This document shows positions 42,774 to 52,214 of a stretch of DNA of 64,000 nucleotides, in pieces. Under the pieces are notes generated by a model. It was given only the letters and a program-made list of their open reading frames with translations. It was not told the DNA's origin and ran no database searches. Numbering within the stretch: the first letter of the stretch is position 1; every line of letters begins with the position of its first letter. The stretch spans positions 2,356,001-2,420,000 of the forward strand of contig CAWDLR010000003.1 in the NCBI GenBank assembly GCA_963803125.1. Direction: 5' to 3'. The position numbers and the translations under genes were made by a program. The DNA comes from G963675935 sp963803125. Lineage in GTDB: Bacteria; Planctomycetota; Planctomycetia; Pirellulales; Thermoguttaceae.

Positions 42774-43802
42774 TTACTTCTCGATTCTTCCGAACACCAT
42801 CCGACCCGCGCTGGTTTGCAGCACGCTGGTCACCGCGATCGGAACCGTCTGGTTCAGCCGGTCGCGTCCGGCTTCGATCACGACCATCGTGCCGTCCTCC
42901 AGGTAGCCGATGCCCTGGCCCGGCTCCTCGCCAGCCTTGATGATGCGAACTTCGATCCGCTCGCCCGGCAGAAAAACGGGCTTCAGCGAGTTGGCCAAAT
43001 CGTTGAGATTGATGACGGTGACGCCCTGGAGCTTGGCCACCTTGTTGAGATTGTAATCGTTGGTGATCAGCTTGCCCTTCAGGTGCTTGGCCAGGGCCAC
43101 CAGCTTCAGATCGACGGAGAGCCCGGCGTACTCGGGCAGGTCGCGCTCGTTGATCACCAGTTCGATATTTGCGTTGCCGCGAAGGCGGTTGAGGATATCG
43201 AGTCCGCGGCGGCCGCGGCCGCGACGCAGGCGATCGGAGCTGTCGGCCACCGCCTGCAATTCGCTGATGACGAACTTGGGCATGATCAACTGCCCGTCGA
43301 AAACCCCGGTCTCCACCACGTCGGCGATCCGCCCGTCGATCACCACGCTGGTGTCGAGAATACAAGGCTTCAGCCCTTTAACTTCCTTGGCGAACTCGAC
43401 GTAGGGGATGATGAAGCGGAAATCATGCTGGGTTTGCATCAAGATGCTGATGCAGACGTAACAGAGAATGGCCCCCGTGGCCAACTGCGCGACATGATAC
43501 GCGAGCTTTTGCGCTTCCGTAGGCGGGTCCGGCATCAGCGGCGACCAGGCAAGCCCCAGGACCGTCGTGGTTAGCAATCCGATCAGCAGGCCAAAGAAGA
43601 CGGCCGAAATCGTCTCGATTCGCTTTCGCCGAAAAATGACGTCGAGGCCGATCGTAGCAAGAGCGATTGCGATGATGCCGACAAAAACGCCGATACCCAG
43701 AGCGCTGTTGTTGTTTTCCAGCAGGACTTTGGACCGCATCGCGGAGACGCCCAGCCCGGCCGCTACCAACACGAATATGCAACGGAGGATGATTAGGCCC
43801 AT
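42774..43802 (-). CDS. PIN/TRAM-domain membrane protein (YacL-like)
   Basis: A 342-residue protein. Four membrane helices (residues about 3-120) are followed by a PIN nuclease-like domain (CILDTSVVIDGRIADVVETG, PKFVISELQAVADSSD, RRGLDILNRL, DLKLVALAKHLKGKLITNDY) whose acidic residues would bind Mg, and a C-terminal TRAM RNA-binding part (GERIEVRIIKAGEEPGQGIG). It probably acts on RNA at the membrane. ATG 43802 places MGLIILRCIFVLVAAGLGV first; a longer start lacks support. Confidence 0.85.
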   Translation of the reverse strand: MGLIILRCIFVLVAAGLGVSAMRSKVLLENNNSALGIGVFVGIIAIALATIGLDVIFRRKRIETISAVFFGLLIGLLTTTVLGLAWSPLMPDPPTEAQKLAYHVAQLATGAILCYVCISILMQTQHDFRFIIPYVEFAKEVKGLKPCILDTSVVIDGRIADVVETGVFDGQLIMPKFVISELQAVADSSDRLRRGRGRRGLDILNRLRGNANIELVINERDLPEYAGLSVDLKLVALAKHLKGKLITNDYNLNKVAKLQGVTVINLNDLANSLKPVFLPGERIEVRIIKAGEEPGQGIGYLEDGTMVVIEAGRDRLNQTVPIAVTSVLQTSAGRMVFGRIEK

Positions 43803-44051
43803 GGCAGTATGAAGTATGGATTGGAGTGATGGATGGAACGGTGCGTATAAACCCCGGCATCGAGGGATCGAGGGCAGAAAGGCGGATACCGCTGGCGGGG
43901 AAGATCCTCGCAACCGGTTCGCGGAAGATCGTCCGCCATCGACTGCACACGATTCTCCTCGCCTCTATAATACCTCGATTGTAGGTGTCAAGAACAGAAA
44001 CAGGAAGTGGCCCCCCTTTCTCGATTCCTTGCCGGCAGGCACAATAGCGGC

Positions 44052-45896
44052 ATGAACACGACGACCCCCCCCCTCGCCCAATTGGAAGCCGCCCTGGCCG
44101 CCGGAAAGCTCTCGCAGTCGGCCGCCGCCAACATCCGCACGTGGCTAACCGCACCCTATTTGCGCGATTATGCCCCTCAAGTGGCGGAGCACGTAGCCGG
44201 CGGAAAATGGGCGGAACTCGAAGAGGCGTTCTGGACTACCATCCCCTTCGGCACCGGCGGCCGCCGCGGCCGCATGTACCCGATCGGCTGCAACGCCATC
44301 AACGATCGCACCATCGGCGAAACCGCGCAAGGGTTGGCCGACTACGTCAAGCAATGTGCGAAGACGGAAGCGACCGGGACCGCCCCGCCGCGCGACCCGC
44401 GCCGCCCGCTCTGCTGCGCCATCGCCTACGATACGCGGCACCGCTCGCGGCAGTTCGCCGAACTTTGCGCCGAAATCATGGCCGCGGCCGGGTTGACGGT
44501 CTACTTCCTCGACGGCTTCCGCAGCACGCCGGAACTCTCCTTCGCCGTGCGCTACAAGCATTGCGATTGCGGCATCATCATCACCGCCAGTCACAATCCG
44601 CCTAGCGACAACGCGGTAAAAGCCTATGGCCCCAGCGGCGGCCAGTACATCCCTCCGCACGACACCGCGTCGGTCGAAATGATGAAGCGGGTCACGGCGA
44701 TCGAGCGAGTTCCTTTTGCCGAAGCCCTGGCCGCCGGAAAGGTGATCTACTGCCAGGCGGAGGTCGATGCCGCCTTCATCCGCGCGGTGCTGGCCCAAAG
44801 CGTCGCCGGGCCTCGCAACCTGAAGATTCTCTACTCGCCGCTGCACGGCGTGGGCACCTCGGCCGTCTTCCCCGTGCTGACCGAGGCGGGCTTTCGCGAG
44901 GTCGAGATTTTCGGCCCGCACGCCACGCCCGACGGCGACTTTCCCAATGTCCCCAAACACGTTGCCAATCCTGAGAACCCAGCCGTGTTCGACGCCATGA
45001 TCGAGCACGCCAAGCAGACCGGGGCGGAGTTGATTTTGGCGAGCGATCCCGATTGCGACCGGCTCGGCTGCGCCGTGCGGCGCTCGTTGGCCGCCGATGC
45101 CCCCTGGACCACGTTGACCGGCAATCAGCTCGGCTCGCTGCTGGTCGATTTCCTGCTGGCCAACCGCCGGGTGGCCGGCACGCTTTCGCCCGCCAGTTTC
45201 GTCGTCAAGACGCTGGTCACCACCGACTTGATCCGGCAGGTGGCCGATTCCTACGGCGTGCAGACGGCGGGCAATCTGCACGTCGGATTCAAGTGGATCG
45301 GCGCGGAAATGGACGCGCGCGGGCCGAAAGACTTCGTTTTCGGGGCCGAGGAGTCGTACGGTTTCCTGGCGGGCGACCACGTCCGCGATAAGGATGCCGC
45401 GGTGGCCTCGCTGCTCACCGCCGAAATGGCCGCAAAGCTGAAGGCCGAGGGCAAGACGCTCTGCCAGCGGCTCGACGAGTTGTTCTGCCAATTCGGCTGC
45501 CGCAGCGAAGGCCAGGTGAACATCCAAATGCCCGGCGAAAAAGGGATGGATGAGATGCAGGCGCTGATGGCCCGCGTCCGCTCGGCCCCGCCCGAGGCCC
45601 TCGGCGGGTTGAAGGTCGTCAGGGCGCGCGATTATCTCGGCAGCGTCGCGAAGACGTTTCCCGGCGGAGCAGCCTCGCCGCTCGATGCCCCCAAGGGCGA
45701 CATGGTCATTTTCGACCTTGAAACCGAGGGAAACTACCTGGCGGTCCGCCCCTCCGGCACGGAGCCCAAGGTCAAGATCTATCTGTTCGCCTACGATCCG
45801 CCGGCCGCCGCCACCGACTTGGGAGCGACGAAGGCAGCCCAAGCCACGCGGTTGAAGTCGATGGGCGACGATTTCCGCAAGTACGCCAGCGTCTAG
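44052..45896 (+). CDS. Phosphoglucomutase/phosphomannomutase
   Basis: A 614-residue alpha-D-phosphohexomutase interconverting hexose 1- and 6-phosphates. Active-site parts: IITASHNPPSDNAVKAYGPS (phospho-Ser), LASDPDCDRLGCA (Mg loop), FGAEESYGFLAGDHVRDKDA (sugar binding) and RPSGTEPKVKIYL (phosphate binding). It begins in a short gap after the PIN/TRAM gene, which reads the other way. It supplies sugar phosphates for cell-wall and exopolysaccharide synthesis. Substrate preference between glucose and mannose cannot be told. Confidence 0.92.
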   Translation: MNTTTPPLAQLEAALAAGKLSQSAAANIRTWLTAPYLRDYAPQVAEHVAGGKWAELEEAFWTTIPFGTGGRRGRMYPIGCNAINDRTIGETAQGLADYVKQCAKTEATGTAPPRDPRRPLCCAIAYDTRHRSRQFAELCAEIMAAAGLTVYFLDGFRSTPELSFAVRYKHCDCGIIITASHNPPSDNAVKAYGPSGGQYIPPHDTASVEMMKRVTAIERVPFAEALAAGKVIYCQAEVDAAFIRAVLAQSVAGPRNLKILYSPLHGVGTSAVFPVLTEAGFREVEIFGPHATPDGDFPNVPKHVANPENPAVFDAMIEHAKQTGAELILASDPDCDRLGCAVRRSLAADAPWTTLTGNQLGSLLVDFLLANRRVAGTLSPASFVVKTLVTTDLIRQVADSYGVQTAGNLHVGFKWIGAEMDARGPKDFVFGAEESYGFLAGDHVRDKDAAVASLLTAEMAAKLKAEGKTLCQRLDELFCQFGCRSEGQVNIQMPGEKGMDEMQALMARVRSAPPEALGGLKVVRARDYLGSVAKTFPGGAASPLDAPKGDMVIFDLETEGNYLAVRPSGTEPKVKIYLFAYDPPAAATDLGATKAAQATRLKSMGDDFRKYASV

Positions 45897-45957
45897 CAGC
45901 TCCCGGCGGGGGCGGGATGCGCGTCGGGTTGCCGGGAGCTGTCAGCTCCCGGCTATT
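45897..45957. repeat. CCGGGAG..CTCCCGGCTATT element
   Basis: CCGGGAGCTGTCAGCTCCCGG followed by CTATT at 45932-45957, with a half copy CAGCTCCCGGC at 45897-45907. It lies between the convergent phosphohexomutase and SDR genes. Confidence 0.8.
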
Positions 45958-46052
45958 GCGAGCATGACATTCTCTGCATAAAACGGTTCGACCGTGCCCC
46001 CGCACGGAACTGATCCCCGTTCCGCGCGACCGCCCAACTGCCGCCCGATTTC

Positions 46053-46859
46053 TCAATTGACCGTCGGCACCGTGCCGCCGTCGATTCGCAGATCCGCCCC
46101 GTTGATGAATCCGGTGAGCGGGCTGGCCAAGAACGTTACCGCCGTGGCGATGTCCTCCGGCCGCCCCAGCCGCGCGCTGGGGTTGCGAGCCATGTTCTTC
46201 GCCGCGTAATCTTCCAGCGCCGGCAGATCGTCCGAGGGGAGATTGAACTTCGGCGCCATCTCCTTGAGCATCTCCTCGACCCCGGGCGTGACGATCATTC
46301 CCGGGCTCACCGCGTTCGACGTAATGCCGGTGCCGGCCAGCGCCTTCGCCAGGCTGACGGCCAGGTTGACGTCCGCGCTCTTGGTGGCCGCGTAGGCGGC
46401 CCCCTCGGGAAACGGCATCGTGGCCACGACGCTGCCCAGCGAAATGACTCGCCCCCAGCCGCGCTCCTTCATGCCCGGCACCAGCCGCACGATCATCCGC
46501 ACCATCGAGCCGACGTTCTGGTTATAGAGTTCCACCCAATCGGCGGCGGTCGATTCGAGCCAGGGCGCGTGCGGGAATGCCCCGGCGTTGTTCACTAGAA
46601 TATCGACGCCGCCGAGGGCGTCGTTGGCCACCTTGGCGACCGCGTCGGCGCCGGCGTCGGAGCCGAGGTCGCCGACGGCCACCACCGCCTGGCCGCCGCC
46701 GGCGGCGATCTCATCGGCCACGCGGTTGGCCTGCTCTTGCCGCCGCCCCTGCACCACCACCGCCGCCCCTTCGGCCGCCAGCGACTTGGCGATCGCCTCG
46801 CCGATGCCGCTCGTGCTCCCGGTCACCACCGCCCGCTTGCCGCGGAGTTGAAGATCCAT
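46053..46859 (-). CDS. Short-chain dehydrogenase/reductase
   Basis: A 268-residue SDR enzyme. Cofactor motif TGSTSGIGEA near residues 13-22, NNAGAF near 89, catalytic Ser in SLGSVVATM and YAATK (Y-x-x-x-K) near 154-158, then the C-terminal GGTVPTVN. NAD(P)-dependent oxidation or reduction of an alcohol or ketone; substrate unknown. It is close to the 3-oxoacyl-ACP reductase-like branch, but there is no fatty acid gene nearby. Confidence 0.92.
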   Translation of the reverse strand: MDLQLRGKRAVVTGSTSGIGEAIAKSLAAEGAAVVVQGRRQEQANRVADEIAAGGGQAVVAVGDLGSDAGADAVAKVANDALGGVDILVNNAGAFPHAPWLESTAADWVELYNQNVGSMVRMIVRLVPGMKERGWGRVISLGSVVATMPFPEGAAYAATKSADVNLAVSLAKALAGTGITSNAVSPGMIVTPGVEEMLKEMAPKFNLPSDDLPALEDYAAKNMARNPSARLGRPEDIATAVTFLASPLTGFINGADLRIDGGTVPTVN

Positions 46860-47200
46860 CGCAAAGTCCTTTCTTCTTTTGCTTCCCGCTCTTCTCGCCG
46901 ATGCCGCCCGCCTCCGCGGTCGCGGTCACAACTGCACAAATTCTCCAGCAAACGCGGGCGCGGGCAAGTCGGGAGTATCCTGACGGAGGATAAGGAGTGC
47001 CTGCCTGCAACGGCGGCAACAGGCTCAGGACGAAGGGGCGGCCTCGTCAGCAAGAGATACGCCCTCTTCGCCCTACCGTCTTCCGCTCGCGCACCAGCGA
47101 AAGGGGTCAAGCGAAAAAGTGCAGATGTGTGCAGTAGCCGATCGTGGCGGTTACCGCCCGGTCGTTTATTGACTCCCGGAAAGGCGCGGTATCGGTTCCT

Positions 47201-47405
47201 GTTTAGCCGCGCCCCGCAGGGAAGCGGCCATGTGTGGCCAGACGCTCCCACATTCAGCCGGCGAGCCTGCTCGCCGCGGCCGGCGGCCCCGTACTCCTCT
47301 CGCGCCGCGAGAGGAAAGCCGGGTTGGCCCCGTCGGCCGCAACCAGATTCTGTTCCGCAACGGGCAAGCAAGGCCGCCTTCCTTCACGCGGAGCGTGAAG
47401 AGTAC
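47201..47405. repeat. Cluster of palindromic repeats in a 579-bp gene-free stretch
   Basis: GTTTAGCCGCGCCCCGCAGGG at 47201-47229 is followed by the GTACTC...GAGTAC composite at 47291-47405, with CTCTCGCGCCGCGAGAG and TTCACGCGGAGCGTGAA inside. The gap 46860-47438 between the SDR and TPR genes contains these and no gene I can support. Confidence 0.8.
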
Positions 47406-47438
47406 GTCTCGCCAGAAACCATCGCGATGCCCAGCGCG

Positions 47439-50180
47439 TCACCGTGCCGCCGAGTCCTTCGGCCCCCTTTTCCAGCCGGTCAGCGTCACTGAGACCTCCG
47501 GCCGGGCAAGCATCTCCCGCAGACGCTTCTTTATAGCTCGTTCCGCCTCTTCGAGCCCGAGTCCCTTGACAACGACGCTGCCGTACGGCTCGCCGAGATC
47601 GACCTTCCCATCGGCGTCAACGCGATACTCCCCGTTGATCGGTGCGTCAAGAAGTACACAAACAGCTTGGATTTTCAACAATTCATGTGGGCGGATACGG
47701 AAGGGAATTGTCGGCGTTTCTCCCGGCCACTGATCGGCATGGCCGGCGGCGAGCACTTCGACTTCCGGTGCCTTCAGGACGATTTCGAGTTGCTTCTTGA
47801 CCGGCGCTTCCGCTTCGGGGATCGTCAATCCCTTCACCTCAACTCGCCCATAGGCCGGTCCGAGCGACAGCTTTCCGCTCGGCTCAACCAGGAAACGTCC
47901 CTGCACGGGCTGATCGAGCAAGGTGCCGCTGGCCCAGACGGTGAGCACGTCCAGCGGCTGAATGCGTCCCGCCAGTGCCGCGGGCGCGGTAACTCTGCCG
48001 CCCGTCGCCTTTGTGCCGGAAGCCGCGACGCGGGGTCCGCCGCCCCCCGGCTTCTCCCGCTTGTCTCCCGCCTGCTTCGCGCTCTTTTTTGCCGTGGCGC
48101 CGGTGGTTTCGCTCGCCGCCTTTCCCCGAGCAACGCAATCGTCATAAGCCGCTTCGCGATCTCGCCAATACCAGCCCGCCTTGTCGATATCGTGGAGAAT
48201 CGGTGCCTCCGGATCAGAGCGCGCGCCGAGAAACCACGGCTCCGGATCGCTGTCAACGTGTTCCCGGCTCGCCCAAGGAAGGAATACATGGATGTAGAAC
48301 GACCGCGCCTTCTCCGCGGCCCGCGATTCAATCTCGGCGCCCCTCACGGCAAATTGCTCCCTGGAGACTCTCCCCACGGACGCGTCGCGTTCCAGGCGAT
48401 CAAAATCCCTGCTGTTGGTGATGTTGTAGAGCTCGAAGACCACAATAGCCCATGCCTTGTCGAAGGACATTTCCTTGCCGGGATTGGGGCCATCATTGTC
48501 TATCTTGCGCACCGTGATGAGTCCCGGCTCCTCGTCCGTTGGCGGCTGGTTGCAGCCTTCCGACGGGCTCTCTGGCGGATCCGTGGGCTCCCAGAATATC
48601 TCTTCCCCGAGGTCCTCTCCCGCGAATTTGCGGATTGCCCATTGGCGCAACGGCGCGGCGGCTTTTTCGTGTTGCGCCATCGCGGGGCGATCCTTTAGCA
48701 TTTGCCGCAGTTGCCGCTCGCCATGCCGCAGCGAGTCTGCCGAAAGTCCATTCTTCCGCCAAGGCTCGAATTTGGCAGCCCGGTCCTTGGGATTGAGTTG
48801 AATTGCCCTTTGCAGATCGGCGACGGCGCGATCGAGGTCTCCTCGGGTGATAAGAGACTTGGCCCGCGTTTCATAGAGGCAAGGTGACCGTGGGCTCAGG
48901 GCGATTGCCGCCGTATAATCGTCAATCGCCCGATCGTAGTCGCCCTTCTCGTAGCAGGCGTCGCCGCGAGCGATGTACGTCTCGACGTTCTTCGCTCCCA
49001 AGCCGATGGCCTTCGTATAGTCTGCGACTGCCCGCCGGTAATCCCCTTGAGCGTGCCGAACACATCCGCGGTTGAAATAGGCGTCCGCGCAGTCCGGCTT
49101 CCTGCGAATGACCTCGCTGTAGTCCGCAACCGAGCGGCGGTAGTCACCAATTTGGTAATATGCATACGCCCGGTTGGCGTAGATATCAGGATTCGCGGCA
49201 TTGAGGCGAACGGCCTCCGAATAATCGGTGATTGCTTTTTCGTAATCACCTTTGCAGGACCAAATATAGCCGCGGCTACTGTAGGCTTTGGCGCACTTCG
49301 GGTTGACCTCAACCGCCCTTGCGTAGTCGGCGATGGCTTGCTCCTGCCTCTTCCTCCCGCGGTTGTAATACGCCTCACCACATTTCGGGTCCTTCTGAAT
49401 AGCCTCGCTATAGTCGGCGATCGCGCGGGCCAAGTCTCCCATGTTATCGTGCGCAATGCCTCGGTTCAGATAAGCTACCGCGCTGTCCGGATCGAGGCGG
49501 ATGGCTTCGTCGTAATCGAGGATCGCCTTGTCGTACCGTTTCTTTCTAACCCAAGCGCTGCCACGCCAACAAAAGAACTGGTCGTTCTTCGGATCGAGTC
49601 GGATGGCCTCGGTGTAGTCAGCGATCGCCTTGTCGTACTCGTTCTTATAATACCAAGCGTTGCCACGAAGTATAAACGCCTCGGCGTGCCTGGGTTCGAG
49701 ACGGATTGCCTCGGCGTAATCGGCGATCGCCCTCATGGTTTTGCCAGAGTACAAGAAGGCCTCTCCGCGGGCACAATACGCGTCGGCGTCTTTCAACCCC
49801 ATCATTATCGCCTTCGTGTGGTCGGCGACGGCCTCGCGGTAGGCCGCCGTGACGAAGCGGGCATTGCCGCGGCCGTAATAATCGCGGGCTTGGGGCTTCT
49901 TCTTGATCGCATCAGTGAAGAAGCGAACGGCCTCGGCGGAGGACAGAACGTCCTGCCTGGCGATCCAGCCGCTTACGCCTCTGCAATGAACCCGAAATCC
50001 GCTCTTGCCGACTCCCCTGACTTCCAGTGCCGCCCCGCGCGGAACTGCGCCCGCCTCCCGCGCCTCCATCTTCAACTTCGCTTCGATCGGCGCAACCACA
50101 ATCACCGTGTCGCCGATCTGCTGGCCGTACAAAGGAGCCACCGCGCTGAGAACAATCAAGCAGAACAGGCCGTGTTTCAT
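47439..50180 (-). CDS. Exported TPR protein with SH3-like and two polysaccharide-export-like domains
   Basis: A 913-residue protein. Signal peptide MKHGLFCLIVLSAVAPLYG, then an SH3-like part (VGKSGFRVHCRGVSGWIARQ), then about 12 TPR units (residues 90-500) such as YDKAIADYTEAIRLDPKND and YRRAVADYTKAIGLGAKN. After a linker, two copies of a Poly_export/Wza-type domain follow: IQPLDVLTVWASGTLLDQPV with EVKGLTIPEAEAPVKKQLE, and IRPHELLKIQAVCVLLDAPI with VKGLGLEEAERAIKKRLRE. This suggests a scaffold at the envelope, linked to polysaccharide export. No export operon surrounds it. It follows the kinase gene on the same strand. Confidence 0.8.
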   Translation of the reverse strand: MKHGLFCLIVLSAVAPLYGQQIGDTVIVVAPIEAKLKMEAREAGAVPRGAALEVRGVGKSGFRVHCRGVSGWIARQDVLSSAEAVRFFTDAIKKKPQARDYYGRGNARFVTAAYREAVADHTKAIMMGLKDADAYCARGEAFLYSGKTMRAIADYAEAIRLEPRHAEAFILRGNAWYYKNEYDKAIADYTEAIRLDPKNDQFFCWRGSAWVRKKRYDKAILDYDEAIRLDPDSAVAYLNRGIAHDNMGDLARAIADYSEAIQKDPKCGEAYYNRGRKRQEQAIADYARAVEVNPKCAKAYSSRGYIWSCKGDYEKAITDYSEAVRLNAANPDIYANRAYAYYQIGDYRRSVADYSEVIRRKPDCADAYFNRGCVRHAQGDYRRAVADYTKAIGLGAKNVETYIARGDACYEKGDYDRAIDDYTAAIALSPRSPCLYETRAKSLITRGDLDRAVADLQRAIQLNPKDRAAKFEPWRKNGLSADSLRHGERQLRQMLKDRPAMAQHEKAAAPLRQWAIRKFAGEDLGEEIFWEPTDPPESPSEGCNQPPTDEEPGLITVRKIDNDGPNPGKEMSFDKAWAIVVFELYNITNSRDFDRLERDASVGRVSREQFAVRGAEIESRAAEKARSFYIHVFLPWASREHVDSDPEPWFLGARSDPEAPILHDIDKAGWYWRDREAAYDDCVARGKAASETTGATAKKSAKQAGDKREKPGGGGPRVAASGTKATGGRVTAPAALAGRIQPLDVLTVWASGTLLDQPVQGRFLVEPSGKLSLGPAYGRVEVKGLTIPEAEAPVKKQLEIVLKAPEVEVLAAGHADQWPGETPTIPFRIRPHELLKIQAVCVLLDAPINGEYRVDADGKVDLGEPYGSVVVKGLGLEEAERAIKKRLREMLARPEVSVTLTGWKRGPKDSAAR

Positions 50181-50326
50181 GGCAGCGACCTTTGTTGTTG
50201 GATAAGTCCGATCTCGTTGGGCCGGCAGTTGCACTGCCGGCCCTCAACCGATGCCGGCGTGCTTGGTGCGGCAATGCAACTGCCACTCCAGTGTTTTGTT
50301 GACGTTCAGGTCGTGACGCAATCGTC

Positions 50327-50395
50327 GTTTAGCGGCCGACGGCACGTCGGCCTGCGTTCCGCCGCGAGCCGCCGTGCCGGCGGCTGCTAAACGTG
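50327..50395. repeat. GTTTAGCGGCC ... GGCTGCTAAACG imperfect palindromes
   Basis: GTTTAGCGGCCGACGGCACGTCGGCC on the left and GCCGCCGTGCCGGCGGCTGC-TAAACG on the right keep the GTTTAGC/GCTAAAC ends, but the two inner parts differ in detail. It sits between the kinase and TPR genes. Confidence 0.7.
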
Positions 50396-50415
50396 CTGCG
50401 TTCCTTCTCTGCCGA

Positions 50416-52104
50416 TCAGTGCTGCGTGAAGAACCCCACTGCCCAGACGAAGATCGCCACGAAGAGAAGCCCGCCGAGCACGAGCAGCCAAATCCACGGC
50501 GGCGTGCTCTTGCGGCCGAGCAGGCTCGACGGCAGCAGACCGGACTGCCGCGACGACGCCGACTTGAGCCCAGAGAGCGATGCCGGCCCCTCGTCGTCGA
50601 GCACGAAATCCGACCGTCGCGGCGGCTCTTCCAGCGGCCGGGCCACCGGCAATCGCTTCTTCGCCGTGTGCGAGGCCGCGGGCGGAAAAGGGGACAGTCC
50701 CCATTTGCCGGAACGGCCCGAAGGGTGCTTCGCACAAATGGGGACTGTCCCCTTTTCCGAGCCGATGCCCTTTACCGTCGGATGGTTCGTTCCCGGCGAG
50801 GTATCGACCAGCGACGGCGCGCGGACCGGCAGTGGCGGCATTCCCGGCGGTAGAATCGTCCGGCCGGAACCGGACGGCTGAACGATCCGCCCTGAACCCG
50901 GCGGCAGCGAGCGGCCCTTCGGCAGCTTGCTGCTGGGCGATGCCGATTGTGGTGCAAGCGGCTGGCCTGCTGCGGCGGCCGGGACGGCCGCGCTCCAGGA
51001 TCCCCCCGCGGCCGCCTTCACCAGTTTCCCGGAAGAAACGTCCCCGCCCTCGGAAACCACCTTCTGCCCCTGTCCGACCAGCCACGCCGCCAGTTCGCGA
51101 GCGACCTCGGCCGCCGTCTGATAGCGATCGGCGGGCTTCTTGGCGATCATCTTCATGCAGATTTCGACCAACTCGGCCGGGGCGTCGGGACGATCGACCA
51201 AGATGCTCGGCGGCTGCTGCTTCTGGTGCATCATCAACCGTTGCGCCAGCGTGCCGCCGACAAACGGCGGATGGCCGGTCAGCAGATAATAGAGTGAGCA
51301 GCCCAGCCCGTAGATGTCGGCCCGGGCGTCAACGCTATGGCTATCGAGCGCCTGCTCCGGGGCGAGATAATCGGCCGTGCCCAACACATTCTCGTCGAAC
51401 GCCACGGTGAGCGACGCCTTCTGCTCATCGACGAACCGTGCCAGGCCGAGGTCGAGGATCTTCACCACGTTTTTCTGATCGACGAGCAGGTTGCCCGGCT
51501 TCACGTCGCGATGGATCAGGCCCGATCGGTGCGCATGTTCGAGCCCCTCGGCCGCCTGGCGGATGTACTCGGCGGCGGCGACGAAATCCATCGGGCCCTC
51601 CTCCTTGACGATCTGCTGCAAGTCGCGGCCCTCGACGTACTCCATCACGATGTAGTGCAGGTCGCCGACGTTGTCGATGTCGTACGCCCGCACGATGTTG
51701 CGATGGTCCAGGGCGGCCGCCGCCTGGGCCTCGCGGTGAAAGCGGGCGAGATAGGACGAGTCTTCGACGCGGTCCTTCGGCAGCACCTTGATCGCCACCC
51801 GCCGCTGCATCAGCACGTGCTCGCCCAGGTACACCCGGCTCATCCCGCCGGTCCCCAGATGATCGAGCAGCTTGTACTTGCCGAGAAAGAAGCCCTTGTA
51901 GCGGCCTTCCAACATGCGGTCGGCCTGCCAGCGGGTAATCAGGTTGGCCTCGACCAGCCGCCGGGCGACCATTTCGGTGTCGGAAATCGAGTGTCCCCCG
52001 GCCGCATGCTTCAATTCCAGCAGGAACTCGCCGAGCCGGTCCTTCTCGACCAGCCCGCTCCGCCTCACGAGATCAAGAAAAGCGTCGACTTTCAGCTTGG
52101 CCAT
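50416..52104 (-). CDS. Membrane-anchored Ser/Thr protein kinase with repeat insertion
   Basis: A 562-residue eukaryotic-type kinase. The catalytic part at about residues 60-335 has LGTGGMSRVYLGEHVLMQRR with VAIKVLPKD (ATP Lys), HRDVKPGNLLVD (catalytic loop), DLGLARFVDEQ (DLG), TADYLAPEQALDS and DARADIYGLGCSLYYLLTGH. An N-terminal helical part precedes it, and a Pro/Ser-rich linker leads to one C-terminal helix (WIWLLVLGGLLFVAIFVWAV). The linker contains a 75-bp palindromic element (50684-50758), read as EKGTVPICAKHPSGRSGKWG. Such kinases are numerous in planctomycetes. Substrates unknown. Confidence 0.92.
   Translation of the reverse strand: MAKLKVDAFLDLVRRSGLVEKDRLGEFLLELKHAAGGHSISDTEMVARRLVEANLITRWQADRMLEGRYKGFFLGKYKLLDHLGTGGMSRVYLGEHVLMQRRVAIKVLPKDRVEDSSYLARFHREAQAAAALDHRNIVRAYDIDNVGDLHYIVMEYVEGRDLQQIVKEEGPMDFVAAAEYIRQAAEGLEHAHRSGLIHRDVKPGNLLVDQKNVVKILDLGLARFVDEQKASLTVAFDENVLGTADYLAPEQALDSHSVDARADIYGLGCSLYYLLTGHPPFVGGTLAQRLMMHQKQQPPSILVDRPDAPAELVEICMKMIAKKPADRYQTAAEVARELAAWLVGQGQKVVSEGGDVSSGKLVKAAAGGSWSAAVPAAAAGQPLAPQSASPSSKLPKGRSLPPGSGRIVQPSGSGRTILPPGMPPLPVRAPSLVDTSPGTNHPTVKGIGSEKGTVPICAKHPSGRSGKWGLSPFPPAASHTAKKRLPVARPLEEPPRRSDFVLDDEGPASLSGLKSASSRQSGLLPSSLLGRKSTPPWIWLLVLGGLLFVAIFVWAVGFFTQH
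50684..50758. mobile_element. In-frame copy of the GGGGACAGTCCCC palindromic element
   Basis: 24-bp perfect arms 50684-50707 and 50735-50758 with GGAAAAGGGGACAGTCCCC enclose the 27-base loop CCGGAACGGCCC ... GCTTCGCA. This is the inverse of the loop at 23573-23599 with one mismatch. It keeps the kinase frame open (75 bp is 25 codons). Confidence 0.92.
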
Positions 52105-52214
52105 GCTTACCCTGTCCAGGGAGCACCCCCCTCATTCCATAATAACATCGGCCGCTCCGAGACACTATACGCCGAGAGGGCGGCGGGGCAAAGTAGGCGA
52201 TCTCCTGAGAGCTG

